Source: Clostridium sp. CAG:964 (GTDB lineage Bacteria > Bacillota > Clostridia > Oscillospirales > Acutalibacteraceae). From it: a stretch of 64,000 bases of DNA. The notes below the pieces were generated by a model. That model was not told the origin of the DNA, searched no databases, and was given only the letters and a program-made list of their open reading frames with translations. The translations under genes and the position numbers were made by a program. This document shows positions 50,057 through 59,096 of the stretch, in pieces. The stretch covers positions 63,527 to 127,526 of the forward strand of contig FR891329.1 in NCBI GenBank assembly GCA_000435335.1. The letters run 5' to 3'. Positions within the stretch are counted from its first letter, which is position 1. Every line of letters starts with the position of its first letter.

Positions 50057-50707
50057 ATGAGAATGAGAAGAAAGCCATGGGCACGCCCGGAATTGGCTGC
50101 GTGTGACTTTTTTGTTGACAATCCCAAGAAAAACCGTGGCAGGTGGGCAGACTGCTTTAAGAAAAAACAGCCGCTGCATTTAGAGCTTGGCTGCGGAAAG
50201 GGCTCCTTTATAGGTAAAATTGCATATGACCACCCTAATATTAACTATATAGGCGTAGATATAAAGAGTGAGGTTTTGGCTGTAGGCAGGCGTAATATTG
50301 TAAAAATTTTTGGCGAACAGCCTGTTGAAAATATTTTGCTTACGGCACAAAATATAGAGCTGATTGAGGATATTTTCTCTCCGGAGGATGTAATAGAAAG
50401 AATATACATAAACTTTTGCAATCCTTGGGGCAGAGAAAAGCACAAAAAAAGACGCCTTACACATATAAGACAGCTTAACCACTACAAAACCTTTTTGAAA
50501 AAGGGCAGTGAAATCAGGTTTAAAACAGACGACGACGGTCTTTTTGAGGAGAGTCTGGAATACTTTAAGGAAGCAGGTTTTGAAATAGCCTATATTACAC
50601 GGGATTTACACAACAGCGATGTTGAATATAATATTGAAACCGAACACGAAAAAATGTTTTCTGCAGAGGGTATTCCTATAAAGTACTGCATTGCCGTGTA
50701 TAAATAA
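50057..50707 (+). CDS. trmB: tRNA (guanine-N7)-methyltransferase
   Basis: This 216-residue class I methyltransferase has the SAM motif LELGCGKGSFI, GVDIKSE and the TrmB signature INFCNPWGREKHKKRRLTH. It methylates G46 of tRNAs. The two leading Arg-rich residues blocks (MRMRRKPWARPEL) are normal for Firmicute TrmB. Confidence 0.93.
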   Translation: MRMRRKPWARPELAACDFFVDNPKKNRGRWADCFKKKQPLHLELGCGKGSFIGKIAYDHPNINYIGVDIKSEVLAVGRRNIVKIFGEQPVENILLTAQNIELIEDIFSPEDVIERIYINFCNPWGREKHKKRRLTHIRQLNHYKTFLKKGSEIRFKTDDDGLFEESLEYFKEAGFEIAYITRDLHNSDVEYNIETEHEKMFSAEGIPIKYCIAVYK

Positions 50708-50735
50708 ATATAACTGAGAGGGGAGCGTCAGCTGT

Positions 50736-52187
50736 ATGCTTTATAAAAGAATAATTGGTACAATTGCTTCAGTGCTGCTGGCAGTTTTATGTACAGGGTG
50801 TTCCTTTTCGGGACTTTCGGATAACGATCTTTTGCAGCCGCCAAAGGCAACCGGTGAAAAGGCGGAAATTCAAGGTTTACTGGAAGTTACAACAAACGGC
50901 GACTATACACTGAAATACCCACAGTCCGGTGACTACCGTTCTGCAATAATTATGCAGGATTTAAACAGCGACGGCGATGACGAGGCTGTGGCGTTTTACC
51001 GCAACAAAAAGGACAGCTCTGCCATTAATATTATGTTTATGGATAAGGTAGCCGGAAAATGGGCGTCTGTAGGTACCTTTAGCAATGCAAATTCAGATGT
51101 TGACAGAATATATTTCGGTGATATTGACAGTGACGGTATAAACGAAGCAATAGTTGGCTGGTCGTCTTACCTTACAGGCGGAAGTCAGGTAACTATGTAT
51201 AAGTATAAAGAGGGCAGTGTTTCTGAGGTTATTGTTAATGACGATACGAACTATGCCGATATGGTATTTATGGATATAACCAACGACGGCGTAAGCGATT
51301 TAATTATTTTAACAACTGCTACAGAGGACGATACCGGCAAAAGTACATCTCTTGCCAGACTTTACAGCAGCTGTGCCAACAAAAAGTTTTCCAGAGTTTC
51401 AGAGATAAAAACCAACCCGAATGTTGTAAGCTACAGCCAAATTATGCAGGGTACAGTAAGCGACGGTGTGAACGGGCTTTTTGTTGACGGCAACACCTCA
51501 AGCTTGGGAGAGCTTATTACAGAGGTTATTTACTATTCATCACAGAATAAATCTCTTGTCAGCCCTCTTGATGTTACGCAAAATGACGGCACGGTAACAA
51601 ATGTTACCCAGCGTGTAACCTCATCGGTATGCAGAGACATAGACGAGGACGGCATTATAGAGGTTCCGTCCCAGTTTACACCAATTCTTACAGACGACAA
51701 GCTTACACCATGCCCTATAACCAAGTGGTATAAAATAGATGCGGACAGGGGCGAAATGAAGCAGACAATACAGACTATAGCCAGCTACTTTGACGGCTTC
51801 TATTTCATTTTACCGTACAACTGGAAAAACCATGTGGTAGCCGTAAATGACAATACAAGCAGAACCACAACATTCTACTGCATAAAAGAAGTGGTAAAAG
51901 AGGATAACAGTGAAACGCCTACCGAGGCTGCAACTGTACCGGAGCTGGATTCCGACAAGGCTGACAATACAGTAACAGCTGTAGAAACAGAAAAACAGCC
52001 GGTGCTTACTATAAAGGTTTTTTCAGAGAAGGACTGGAAAAATGACGGTGCCGCAAGGCTATCGGACGGTTACTCTGTACTCGAGGAGTCCAACAGCCTT
52101 GTATATACCTGCAAGCTGGGTGCAAGTGAAAACGGTCAGTATAATCTTTCGAGCCAGCAGGTCAGCAAGTACTTTAAGCTGATATAA
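50736..52187 (+). CDS. Lipoprotein with FG-GAP/VCBS-like calcium repeats
   Basis: This 483-residue protein has a signal peptide and lipobox (AVLCTGC, Cys about residue 22). Repeats of the form DLNSDGDDEAV, DIDSDGINEAIV, DITNDGVSDLI and DIDEDGIIEV mark a beta-propeller/VCBS-type surface domain. A Thr/Glu-rich linker and a C-terminal beta domain follow. It lies 30 bases before a two-component system, so it may be a sensor accessory. The family is widespread in Ruminococcus-like genomes but unassigned. Confidence 0.75.
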   Translation: MLYKRIIGTIASVLLAVLCTGCSFSGLSDNDLLQPPKATGEKAEIQGLLEVTTNGDYTLKYPQSGDYRSAIIMQDLNSDGDDEAVAFYRNKKDSSAINIMFMDKVAGKWASVGTFSNANSDVDRIYFGDIDSDGINEAIVGWSSYLTGGSQVTMYKYKEGSVSEVIVNDDTNYADMVFMDITNDGVSDLIILTTATEDDTGKSTSLARLYSSCANKKFSRVSEIKTNPNVVSYSQIMQGTVSDGVNGLFVDGNTSSLGELITEVIYYSSQNKSLVSPLDVTQNDGTVTNVTQRVTSSVCRDIDEDGIIEVPSQFTPILTDDKLTPCPITKWYKIDADRGEMKQTIQTIASYFDGFYFILPYNWKNHVVAVNDNTSRTTTFYCIKEVVKEDNSETPTEAATVPELDSDKADNTVTAVETEKQPVLTIKVFSEKDWKNDGAARLSDGYSVLEESNSLVYTCKLGASENGQYNLSSQQVSKYFKLI

Positions 52188-52217
52188 TTTTATTTAACAG
52201 ATAGGAGCAGATTTAGT

Positions 52218-52919
52218 ATGAAGAAAATATTGGTGTGCGAAGACGAAGCTGCGATAAGGGATTTTGTTGTTATTAATCTTGTAAGGGGCGGCTACGATGT
52301 AATAGAGGCAGACTGCGGTGAAGCTGCCTTAAAAAAGTATGACGAAAACGGTGGGAATATAGATGTTGCCATACTTGATGTTATGATGCCGGGTATGGAC
52401 GGCTTTCAGGTTTGCAAAGAGCTAAGACAGCGTAACGGCAGCATCGGTATTATTATGCTTACTGCAAAAACACAGGAGATGGATAAGGTTACAGGTCTGC
52501 TGCTGGGTGCAGATGACTATGTAACAAAGCCTTTTTCTCCGTCAGAGCTGGTTGCAAGGGTAGACGCTTTGCACAGAAGGGTTGTGCTTGCACAGAAAAG
52601 CAAGGAAAGCAATTTTAAAGAGGAGCTTAAATCGGGTGAGTTTGTACTTAACCTGCGTAACCGTGCTTTGCTGAAAAACGGAAAGATGATAGACCTTACA
52701 CAGGTTGAATTCCAGATTATGGAGTATTTCTTTTCAAACCCGGGAGTGGCACTTGACAGACTGGACATTCTTACCCATGTATGGGGCGAGTCTTATGTAG
52801 GTGAGGATAAAATAGTTGATGTTAACATTAGAAGACTTCGTATGAAAATTGAGGATGAGCCTTCTAACCCTAAGTATATTGTTACAGTATGGGGCTTGGG
52901 CTACAAATGGGAAGCATAA
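52218..52919 (+). CDS. OmpR/PhoB-family response regulator
   Basis: The protein has 233 residues. The receiver has acidic pair ED at 8-9, phospho-acceptor Asp in AILDVMMPGMDG (about 54), switch Thr in MLTAK and Lys in VTKPFSP. The C-terminal winged helix (LTQVEFQIMEYFFSNPG..VDVNIRRLRMKIED) is complete. It pairs with the histidine kinase 21 bases downstream. The stimulus is unknown. Confidence 0.95.
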   Translation: MKKILVCEDEAAIRDFVVINLVRGGYDVIEADCGEAALKKYDENGGNIDVAILDVMMPGMDGFQVCKELRQRNGSIGIIMLTAKTQEMDKVTGLLLGADDYVTKPFSPSELVARVDALHRRVVLAQKSKESNFKEELKSGEFVLNLRNRALLKNGKMIDLTQVEFQIMEYFFSNPGVALDRLDILTHVWGESYVGEDKIVDVNIRRLRMKIEDEPSNPKYIVTVWGLGYKWEA

Positions 52920-52940
52920 ATTTTTTAAGGAGGGGCAAAA

Positions 52941-54359
52941 ATGAAAAAGGGTATAACCAGACGGTGGCTTATTAACACCTTTGGGGTTATTTTAGCAATA
53001 GTCGGGGTGCTTATTACCGTTTTGTCCCTTATACTGCAAAATTATTACGACAACGGCATTCGCCAAACTTTAAACGGCAGAGTTGATGAGCTGTCAAATG
53101 TGTTTGGCAACTATACAACGGATGATTCAAGTGTATTTGAAACCAACATCCGCACATATATTGAGAATTTTTCCGATAAGGAAAGTATGGAGCTTATGGT
53201 GCTTGACACTCATGGAAATATTACCGTAACCTCTACGGGCTTTCCGCCTGACCAAAATACTCAGCTTGAGGACTATAAAAAAGCCTTGCAGGATCCGGAC
53301 GGCTACGGCTCATGGACAGGCAGGCAAAATGACGAAACGGTTATGGCTGTTACAAGAATTATAACCGATGTCAACGGAAATAACCTTGGTGCTGTGCGTT
53401 ATTGTGTTTCTTTAGAGCCGGCAAACAGACAAATTTTTGTAATGATTATGTTTATGATTGTTATTGGACTGTTCATTCTCTATTTTGTTATGATTTCAGG
53501 TGCCTACTTTGTACGCTCTATTGTAAACCCTATTCGTGAAATTAACGAGGTTTCCGGAAAGATAGCCCAGGGTGACTTTGACGCAAGACTAAAAAAGCGT
53601 AATGATGACGAAATAGGCGAGCTTTGCGACTCTATTAACTATATGGCTGCTGAGCTTGGAGCCTCCGAAAAGCTGAAAAATGATTTCATTTCTTCGGTTT
53701 CTCATGAGCTTAGAACACCGCTTACGGCTATTAAGGGGTGGGCGGAAACAATGCGTATGGGCGATACTCCGGACTTTAGAACTATGGAAAAGGGTATGAG
53801 TGTTATTGCCAATGAGTCAGAGCGACTTACCGGCATAGTTGAGGAGCTGCTTGATTTCTCCCGTATTCAAAGCGGCAGAATGGTTATTAATATGGAGCGT
53901 ATTGATATTTTGGCAGAGCTTGACGAGGCTATATATATGCTGCGTGAAAGAGCATTAAAGGAAGGCAAGCACCTGATATATGACGAACCCGAGATTGCTC
54001 CGCCTGTTATGGGCGACAAAAACCGTTTGCGTCAGGTATTTATAAATATTATAGACAATGCTTTAAAGTATACTCCGGAGGGCGGCGTTATCGGAATAGA
54101 TGTGTCCCACGATGAAAAAAACATAAAAATTTCAATCAGCGACAACGGTTGCGGCATTCCTGCCGAGCATTTGCCTAGAATTAAAGACAAATTTTACAAG
54201 GCTAATCAAACCCAGCGTGGCTCCGGTATAGGTCTGGCTGTGGTTGATGAAATTATGCGTCTGCATAACGGAAGCCTTGACATTGAAAGTACGGAAAATG
54301 TAGGTACTACCGTAACACTTACTATACCGATTTACATAGAAACAGATGACAATAAGTAA
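52941..54359 (+). CDS. Sensor histidine kinase (ResE/WalK-like)
   Basis: The protein has 472 residues: a membrane helix at 9-33, an extracellular sensor of about 130 residues, a second helix at 168-192, HAMP, HisKA with SVSHELRTPLTAIKGW, and HATPase_c with NALKYTPEGG, DNGCGI and GSGIGLAVV. It should phosphorylate the adjacent response regulator. The upstream lipoprotein may present its signal. Confidence 0.95.
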   Translation: MKKGITRRWLINTFGVILAIVGVLITVLSLILQNYYDNGIRQTLNGRVDELSNVFGNYTTDDSSVFETNIRTYIENFSDKESMELMVLDTHGNITVTSTGFPPDQNTQLEDYKKALQDPDGYGSWTGRQNDETVMAVTRIITDVNGNNLGAVRYCVSLEPANRQIFVMIMFMIVIGLFILYFVMISGAYFVRSIVNPIREINEVSGKIAQGDFDARLKKRNDDEIGELCDSINYMAAELGASEKLKNDFISSVSHELRTPLTAIKGWAETMRMGDTPDFRTMEKGMSVIANESERLTGIVEELLDFSRIQSGRMVINMERIDILAELDEAIYMLRERALKEGKHLIYDEPEIAPPVMGDKNRLRQVFINIIDNALKYTPEGGVIGIDVSHDEKNIKISISDNGCGIPAEHLPRIKDKFYKANQTQRGSGIGLAVVDEIMRLHNGSLDIESTENVGTTVTLTIPIYIETDDNK

Positions 54360-54382
54360 GGAAATAAGTAAGGAGATTTAAG

Positions 54383-55387
54383 ATGGGTGAATCCAGAAAA
54401 GAGCATATTAAAAAAATAACCTCAATAGGCGGTTCGGCACTTATTGAGGGAATAATGATGCGTGGCCCTAAAAAAACAATGGTAGCGGTGCGTACAGGTG
54501 AAAATGAAATATATACACAGGAGGTTGAATTTCACAGTCTTGCCGAAAAGTGTAAAATTTTTAAAATTCCGCTTATCAGAGGTATAGCCGGCTTGATAGA
54601 TTCAATGAGGTTAAGCTATAAATCCCTTATGATTTCAGCTGACAAGGCTATTGACAGTATTCCCGAGGATGAGCAGGAGGAGCCGTCCAAGCTTGAAAAG
54701 TGGATTGACGAAAAGCTTGGTGATAAGTTTATTAAGGTGCTAATGACGCTGGCGTCTATAGTTGGTGTGGCAGTAGCAATAGTGCTGTTCTTTATGCTGC
54801 CAACCTGGCTGTACAACCTTATTTCCGGTGCACTTGGCGGAGCAGATGGCTTGTCTTGGATGGGTGACAGATTTTTCAGGTCACTGTTTGAGGGAGTTAT
54901 AAGAATAGGACTGTTTTTGCTTTACATAATACTGTGTACTCAAATGTCAGATATGAAAAGAGTATTCCAGTACCACGGTGCAGAGCACAAAACCATATTC
55001 TGCTATGAAAGCGACGAGCCTCTTACAGTTGAAAATGTCAGAAAGCACACACGCTTTCACCCACGCTGCGGAACAAGCTTTTTGGTTATAATGCTTCTGG
55101 TAGGTATTATAGTAGGCTTGTTTATACCTATTACCGATCCCATTTTAAGAACAATAGTTAAAATTCTTTTACTGCCGGTTTCTTGCGGTATAGGCTATGA
55201 AATTATTAAGCTGTGCGGCAAATATGACAATACCTTTACTCATATTTTGGCTGCACCGGGACTTTGGGCACAGAGAATAACCACTAAAGAGCCTGACGAC
55301 AGTATGATAGAGGTTGCTATAAAGGCTATGAAGGCGGTTATCCCTGAAAATGGTGAGGATATTATTACGCCTATAGGCAAAAAATAA
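54383..55387 (+). CDS. DUF1385 membrane protein
   Basis: This 334-residue protein has four or five transmembrane helices and the DUF1385 signatures (GGSALIEGIMMRGP, FQYHGAEHKTIFCYE, RFHPRCGTSFLVIM, TKEPDDSMIEVAI). It is commonly encoded before prmC in clostridia, as here (26 bases). Metal-dependent activity has been suggested from the His/Cys motifs; the function is not established. Confidence 0.92.
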   Translation: MGESRKEHIKKITSIGGSALIEGIMMRGPKKTMVAVRTGENEIYTQEVEFHSLAEKCKIFKIPLIRGIAGLIDSMRLSYKSLMISADKAIDSIPEDEQEEPSKLEKWIDEKLGDKFIKVLMTLASIVGVAVAIVLFFMLPTWLYNLISGALGGADGLSWMGDRFFRSLFEGVIRIGLFLLYIILCTQMSDMKRVFQYHGAEHKTIFCYESDEPLTVENVRKHTRFHPRCGTSFLVIMLLVGIIVGLFIPITDPILRTIVKILLLPVSCGIGYEIIKLCGKYDNTFTHILAAPGLWAQRITTKEPDDSMIEVAIKAMKAVIPENGEDIITPIGKK

Positions 55388-55413
55388 ATTGAACAAATAA
55401 TGAGGATTATATT

Positions 55414-56268
55414 ATGACCTATAATGAGCTTTACAGGCATATTATAAGCGTATTGAAAAAGGCAGGAATCGACTCTCCTGCCTTTGACGCTTTATGTATA
55501 TTTGAAAGTAAGCTGGGGCTTACAAGGCACGACCTTATTATGACAGGCAGCAAAGAGGCTGCAAAGGAGCGGTGCGACGCTGTAACAGAGCTTGCCGAAA
55601 AAAGAGCAGAGGGCTACCCACTGCAGTATTTGTTGGGTATGTGGCAGTTTATGGACAGTGACTTTTTTGTAGGCGAGGGTGTACTTATCCCTCGGGAGGA
55701 TACCTCCGTAGTTGTACAGCTGTGCCTTGACAATATTAAAAATCTGTACGGCACAGACAATTTAAGCGTAATAGACCTGTGTGCGGGCAGTGGTGCCATT
55801 AGCATTTCATTGGCGAAAGCTCTGCCAAACAGCAGGGTTACGGCACTGGAGCTTTCTGACAAGGCTATCTACTATCTGCAAAAAAACATACAGCACAACG
55901 GCTGCGGCAATGTGGAGGCAGTAAAAGGAAATGTTTTTACCGACTTTAATATAACCGATGCGGCATATGATGTTATAATTTCCAACCCGCCGTATATTAT
56001 AAGCAGTGAAATTAAAACTCTGCAAAGAGAGGTTCAGTATGAGCCTGCAATGGCGTTGGACGGCGGAAGCGACGGGTACGATTTTTATAGGGCTATTATA
56101 AGCAAATGGAGCAATAAGCTGAAAAGCGGAGGACTGCTTGTATTTGAGCTGGGCGAAAATCAGTATGATGCGGTAAGTCATTTAATGTACAGGCAGGGTT
56201 ATAAGGACATAACCTTTGCAACCGACCTTGGCGATGTTAAGCGTGGAATTTGCGGAGTAAAAATCTAG
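55414..56268 (+). CDS. prmC: Release factor glutamine methyltransferase
   Basis: The protein has 284 residues: an N-terminal helical release-factor-binding domain, GEGVLIPREDT, SAM motif DLCAGSGAISI and the catalytic NPPY motif (IISNPPYI). It methylates the GGQ glutamine of RF1 and RF2. prfA, a usual neighbour, does not follow. It ends the long operon starting near 44932. Confidence 0.95.
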   Translation: MTYNELYRHIISVLKKAGIDSPAFDALCIFESKLGLTRHDLIMTGSKEAAKERCDAVTELAEKRAEGYPLQYLLGMWQFMDSDFFVGEGVLIPREDTSVVVQLCLDNIKNLYGTDNLSVIDLCAGSGAISISLAKALPNSRVTALELSDKAIYYLQKNIQHNGCGNVEAVKGNVFTDFNITDAAYDVIISNPPYIISSEIKTLQREVQYEPAMALDGGSDGYDFYRAIISKWSNKLKSGGLLVFELGENQYDAVSHLMYRQGYKDITFATDLGDVKRGICGVKI

Positions 56269-56321
56269 CCGTGGCTGTGTCCCATAAATGGTACACCCGT
56301 TGTTATAAAAGCAATTATATG

Positions 56322-56350
56322 TTGCATTTTAACAGGCGGTAGGGTATAAT
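56322..56350 (+). promoter_or_regulatory. recA promoter
   Basis: -35 TTGCAT (56322-56327), a 17-base spacer and -10 TATAAT (56345-56350), 44 bases before recA. I do not see a clear Gram-positive LexA box (CGAAC-n4-GTTCG) near it. Confidence 0.8.
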
Positions 56351-56393
56351 ATAAGCACATTAATAAAACAAACTTTCGCTATGGAGGTATAAA

Positions 56394-57551
56394 ATGGCTA
56401 AGGATAAATCAAAGGATTTAAAAATAAATCCAAATCAATCTGCAGAAGAAAAGGCAAAGGCACTGGCTACTGCCATAGGGCAGATAGAAAAGCAGTTTGG
56501 CAAGGGTGCTGTAATGCGTTTAGGTCAAAACCAAGCCATGAATGTAGGCTTTGTTCCTACAGGCTCTCTTACACTTGACCTTGCACTGGGCATAGGCGGT
56601 TTGCCAAGAGGAAGAATCGTAGAAATTTATGGCCCTGAATCGTCAGGTAAAACTACACTTTCACTGCATTGTATAGCAGAGGGACAAAAACAGGGAGGCA
56701 ATGTTGCCTTTATAGATGTTGAGCATGCTCTTGACCCTGTATATGCCGAAGCTTTAGGTGTAGATGTTGATTCACTGTTGGTTTCACAGCCGGACACAGG
56801 CGAGCAAGCCCTTGAAATCGCAGAGGCACTTATTCGTTCAGGTGCTATTGATGTAATTGTTGTTGACTCTGTAGCGGCACTGGTGCCAAAGGCGGAAATT
56901 GACGGCGAAATGGGCGACTCTCATGTAGGCTTGCAGGCAAGGCTTATGTCACAGGCTCTTAGAAAGCTGGCAGGCGCAATTTCAAAATCAAACTGTGTTG
57001 CAATATTTATTAACCAGCTTAGAGAAAAGGTCGGGGTTGTTTACGGCAACCCTGAGGTTACACCCGGCGGCAGAGCACTAAAGTATTATTCATCTGTTCG
57101 TATTGAGGTACGAAAGGTTGAAACAATAAAGAACGGTTCTGAAATTCTGGGTTCAAAAACAAGGGCAAAGGTTGTTAAAAATAAAATAGCACCTCCGTTT
57201 AAAGAGGCTATTTTCGATATTATGTACGGAAAGGGTATTTCCAGAACGGGTGAGCTTCTAGACCTTGCAGTTGAAAAGGATATAATCCACAAAAGCGGAG
57301 CTTGGTTCTCCTACGGCGAAGAAAGACTTGGTCAGGGCAGAGATAATATTAAAAATCTGCTTGCTGAAAACAAGGAGCTGGCAGCCGAGATAGAGGAGAA
57401 GGTTTTGGCAACTCTTGCAGAGGAAAGAGAAAATTCAAAGAAAAAGACCTCAAAGGGCAAAAACGAAAAGGTTATAGAGGAAAGCAGAGCAGCCGAGGAA
57501 ATCCAGCCGGCTGTTGACACCAAAGATATTGACATAATGGTAGAGGATTAA
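56394..57551 (+). CDS. recA: RecA recombinase
   Basis: The protein has 385 residues, with Walker A GPESSGKTT, the L1/L2 loop regions (PKAEIDGEMGDSHVGLQARLMSQALRKL; NQLREKVGVVYGNPEVTPGGRALKYYSSVR) and a Lys/Glu-rich C-terminal tail slightly longer than usual. It catalyses strand exchange and triggers self-cleavage of LexA and of S24 repressors such as the prophage repressor in this window. It is followed by recX with a 2-base gap. Confidence 0.98.
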   Translation: MAKDKSKDLKINPNQSAEEKAKALATAIGQIEKQFGKGAVMRLGQNQAMNVGFVPTGSLTLDLALGIGGLPRGRIVEIYGPESSGKTTLSLHCIAEGQKQGGNVAFIDVEHALDPVYAEALGVDVDSLLVSQPDTGEQALEIAEALIRSGAIDVIVVDSVAALVPKAEIDGEMGDSHVGLQARLMSQALRKLAGAISKSNCVAIFINQLREKVGVVYGNPEVTPGGRALKYYSSVRIEVRKVETIKNGSEILGSKTRAKVVKNKIAPPFKEAIFDIMYGKGISRTGELLDLAVEKDIIHKSGAWFSYGEERLGQGRDNIKNLLAENKELAAEIEEKVLATLAEERENSKKKTSKGKNEKVIEESRAAEEIQPAVDTKDIDIMVED

Positions 57552-57553
57552 TA

Positions 57554-58153
57554 ATGCTTGTTACAGCTGTTGAACCACGCAGAAAATCATTAAGTGCATT
57601 GTACATAGACGGTGAATATGCCCTAAAGCTAGACACGATGACTCTTATGAAAAACGGCATAAGACCGGGGACAGACATAACCGATGAGCAGCTGCGTGCC
57701 CTTATAGAGGAGTCGGACGCACGCCGTGCAAAGGAGAGGGCACTGTATTTAATTACCTACAGAGACCATTCCAAAAAAGAGCTTACGGATAAAATACGCC
57801 GTACCTGCTCACAGCAGGCGGCGGAGGACGCCGCACGGCAAATGGAGGAGCTGGGGCTTGTTGATGATGAGGAATACGCCCGAAAATATGCGGCGGAGCT
57901 TCTTCGCAAAAAGCATATGTCCCCTCGAGGTATAGCCTATAAGCTGCGGGAAAAGGGTATTGATTCAAATACTATTGACATTATAACAGAAGAGCTGGAG
58001 TGTGATCCGTACAGCGAAATACAAGCGGTGCTTGAGAAAAAATACAGCGGATATAAGGACGACGAAAAAATAAAAAGGCGTGCTATAGCGGCACTGCAAA
58101 GGCTTGGTTGGAGCTGGAGCGACATTAAAAGTGCTATGAACGACGAATATTAA
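57554..58153 (+). CDS. recX: Regulatory protein RecX
   Basis: This 199-residue protein consists of three-helix RecX repeats (ERALYLITYRDHSKKELTDKIRR; EELGLVDDEEYARKYAAELLRKKHMSPRGIAYKLREKGI; a third C-terminal). It binds RecA filaments and restrains them. Its tight coupling to recA is standard. Confidence 0.93.
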   Translation: MLVTAVEPRRKSLSALYIDGEYALKLDTMTLMKNGIRPGTDITDEQLRALIEESDARRAKERALYLITYRDHSKKELTDKIRRTCSQQAAEDAARQMEELGLVDDEEYARKYAAELLRKKHMSPRGIAYKLREKGIDSNTIDIITEELECDPYSEIQAVLEKKYSGYKDDEKIKRRAIAALQRLGWSWSDIKSAMNDEY

Positions 58154-58158
58154 AATTG

Positions 58159-58188
58159 CAGACAGCCTGTTGTTTTACAGGCTGTCTG
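58159..58188. terminator. Hairpin after recX
   Basis: 12-base perfect arms (58159-58170 and 58177-58188) with a 6-base loop. No T run follows on the plus strand, so termination may be partial. Confidence 0.5.
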
Positions 58189-58215
58189 GCTGTATATTTA
58201 GGAGGTATACTTAAA

Positions 58216-59019
58216 ATGACAAGCTTGGACGGTGATATTAAAAAGCTGTTAGACGAAATGGCAGATTTTCCGCAGGTGGACGCTATAGCCCTGGCAGGCT
58301 CAAGAGCAAGCGGGAACGGTGACGAAAAGTCGGATTATGACATTTACATTTACTGCACTGAGGGCGACTATCTGCCTGAAAGCATTAGAAATGATATTTA
58401 TAAAAGATATTGCAGTGCTTATGAAACAGGAAACAGATATTTTGAATATGAAGACAATATTATATTAAGCTGTGGCGTACCGGCCGACATAATTTTCAGA
58501 AGTGTAAATATGATTAAATATATCCAAAAGGATGTTGTTGACGATTGCAATGCAAGGCTGGGCTATACTACGGCCTTTTGGCACACTTTATTGGTTAGTG
58601 AAATATATGTTGATAAGTCGGGCGAGTTCACAAAAATAAAAGAACAATATAGCGTTCCTTACCCTAAAAGGCTAAAGGAAAATATAATCAGAAAAAATAT
58701 GAATATGCTTAGCGGTGTTTTGCCGTCCTATGACAAGCAAATTGAAAAGGCGGTTAAAAGAAACGATGTTGTCAGCATATGCCACCGTACAGCGGCATAT
58801 ATGGCAAGCTACTTTGATGTTATTTTCGCATTGAATGAAATTTCTCACCCCGGTGAAAAGAAATTAATAAAAATTGCAAAGGAAAAATGTACCATATTGC
58901 CAAAGGATTTTGAAGAAAATATAAATCTGCTTTATAAAAGTATGTACAGCCGGTATGACTTGAGCCTGCTAAAACAAATGTATTCTAATCTTAAAGAATT
59001 AACCGATAACAGTATTTAA
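58216..59019 (+). CDS. Nucleotidyltransferase-domain protein (DUF4037-like)
   Basis: This 267-residue protein has the minimal nucleotidyltransferase motif GSRASGNGDEKSDYDIYIY near residues 26-44, with a third acidic residue later, and a helical C-terminal domain. Such proteins are aminoglycoside-adenylyltransferase-like or toxin-related; the substrate is unknown. GGAGG lies before the ATG at 58216; a longer frame from 58156 runs through the recX hairpin. Confidence 0.8.
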   Translation: MTSLDGDIKKLLDEMADFPQVDAIALAGSRASGNGDEKSDYDIYIYCTEGDYLPESIRNDIYKRYCSAYETGNRYFEYEDNIILSCGVPADIIFRSVNMIKYIQKDVVDDCNARLGYTTAFWHTLLVSEIYVDKSGEFTKIKEQYSVPYPKRLKENIIRKNMNMLSGVLPSYDKQIEKAVKRNDVVSICHRTAAYMASYFDVIFALNEISHPGEKKLIKIAKEKCTILPKDFEENINLLYKSMYSRYDLSLLKQMYSNLKELTDNSI

Positions 59020-59096
59020 TATATTTTATTTACATATGGAAATTAAAGGCTGTATGTGATAGAATGTAGTACATATTGTTAATGGAGGGAATTAAT

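Noticed and set aside
56269..56393. LexA box in front of recA
   Set aside because: No CGAAC-n4-GTTCG-like dyad is visible; only a housekeeping promoter can be supported.
58156..58215. Longer start for the nucleotidyltransferase gene
   Set aside because: The extra residues translate the recX hairpin and the good ribosome site is at the later ATG.
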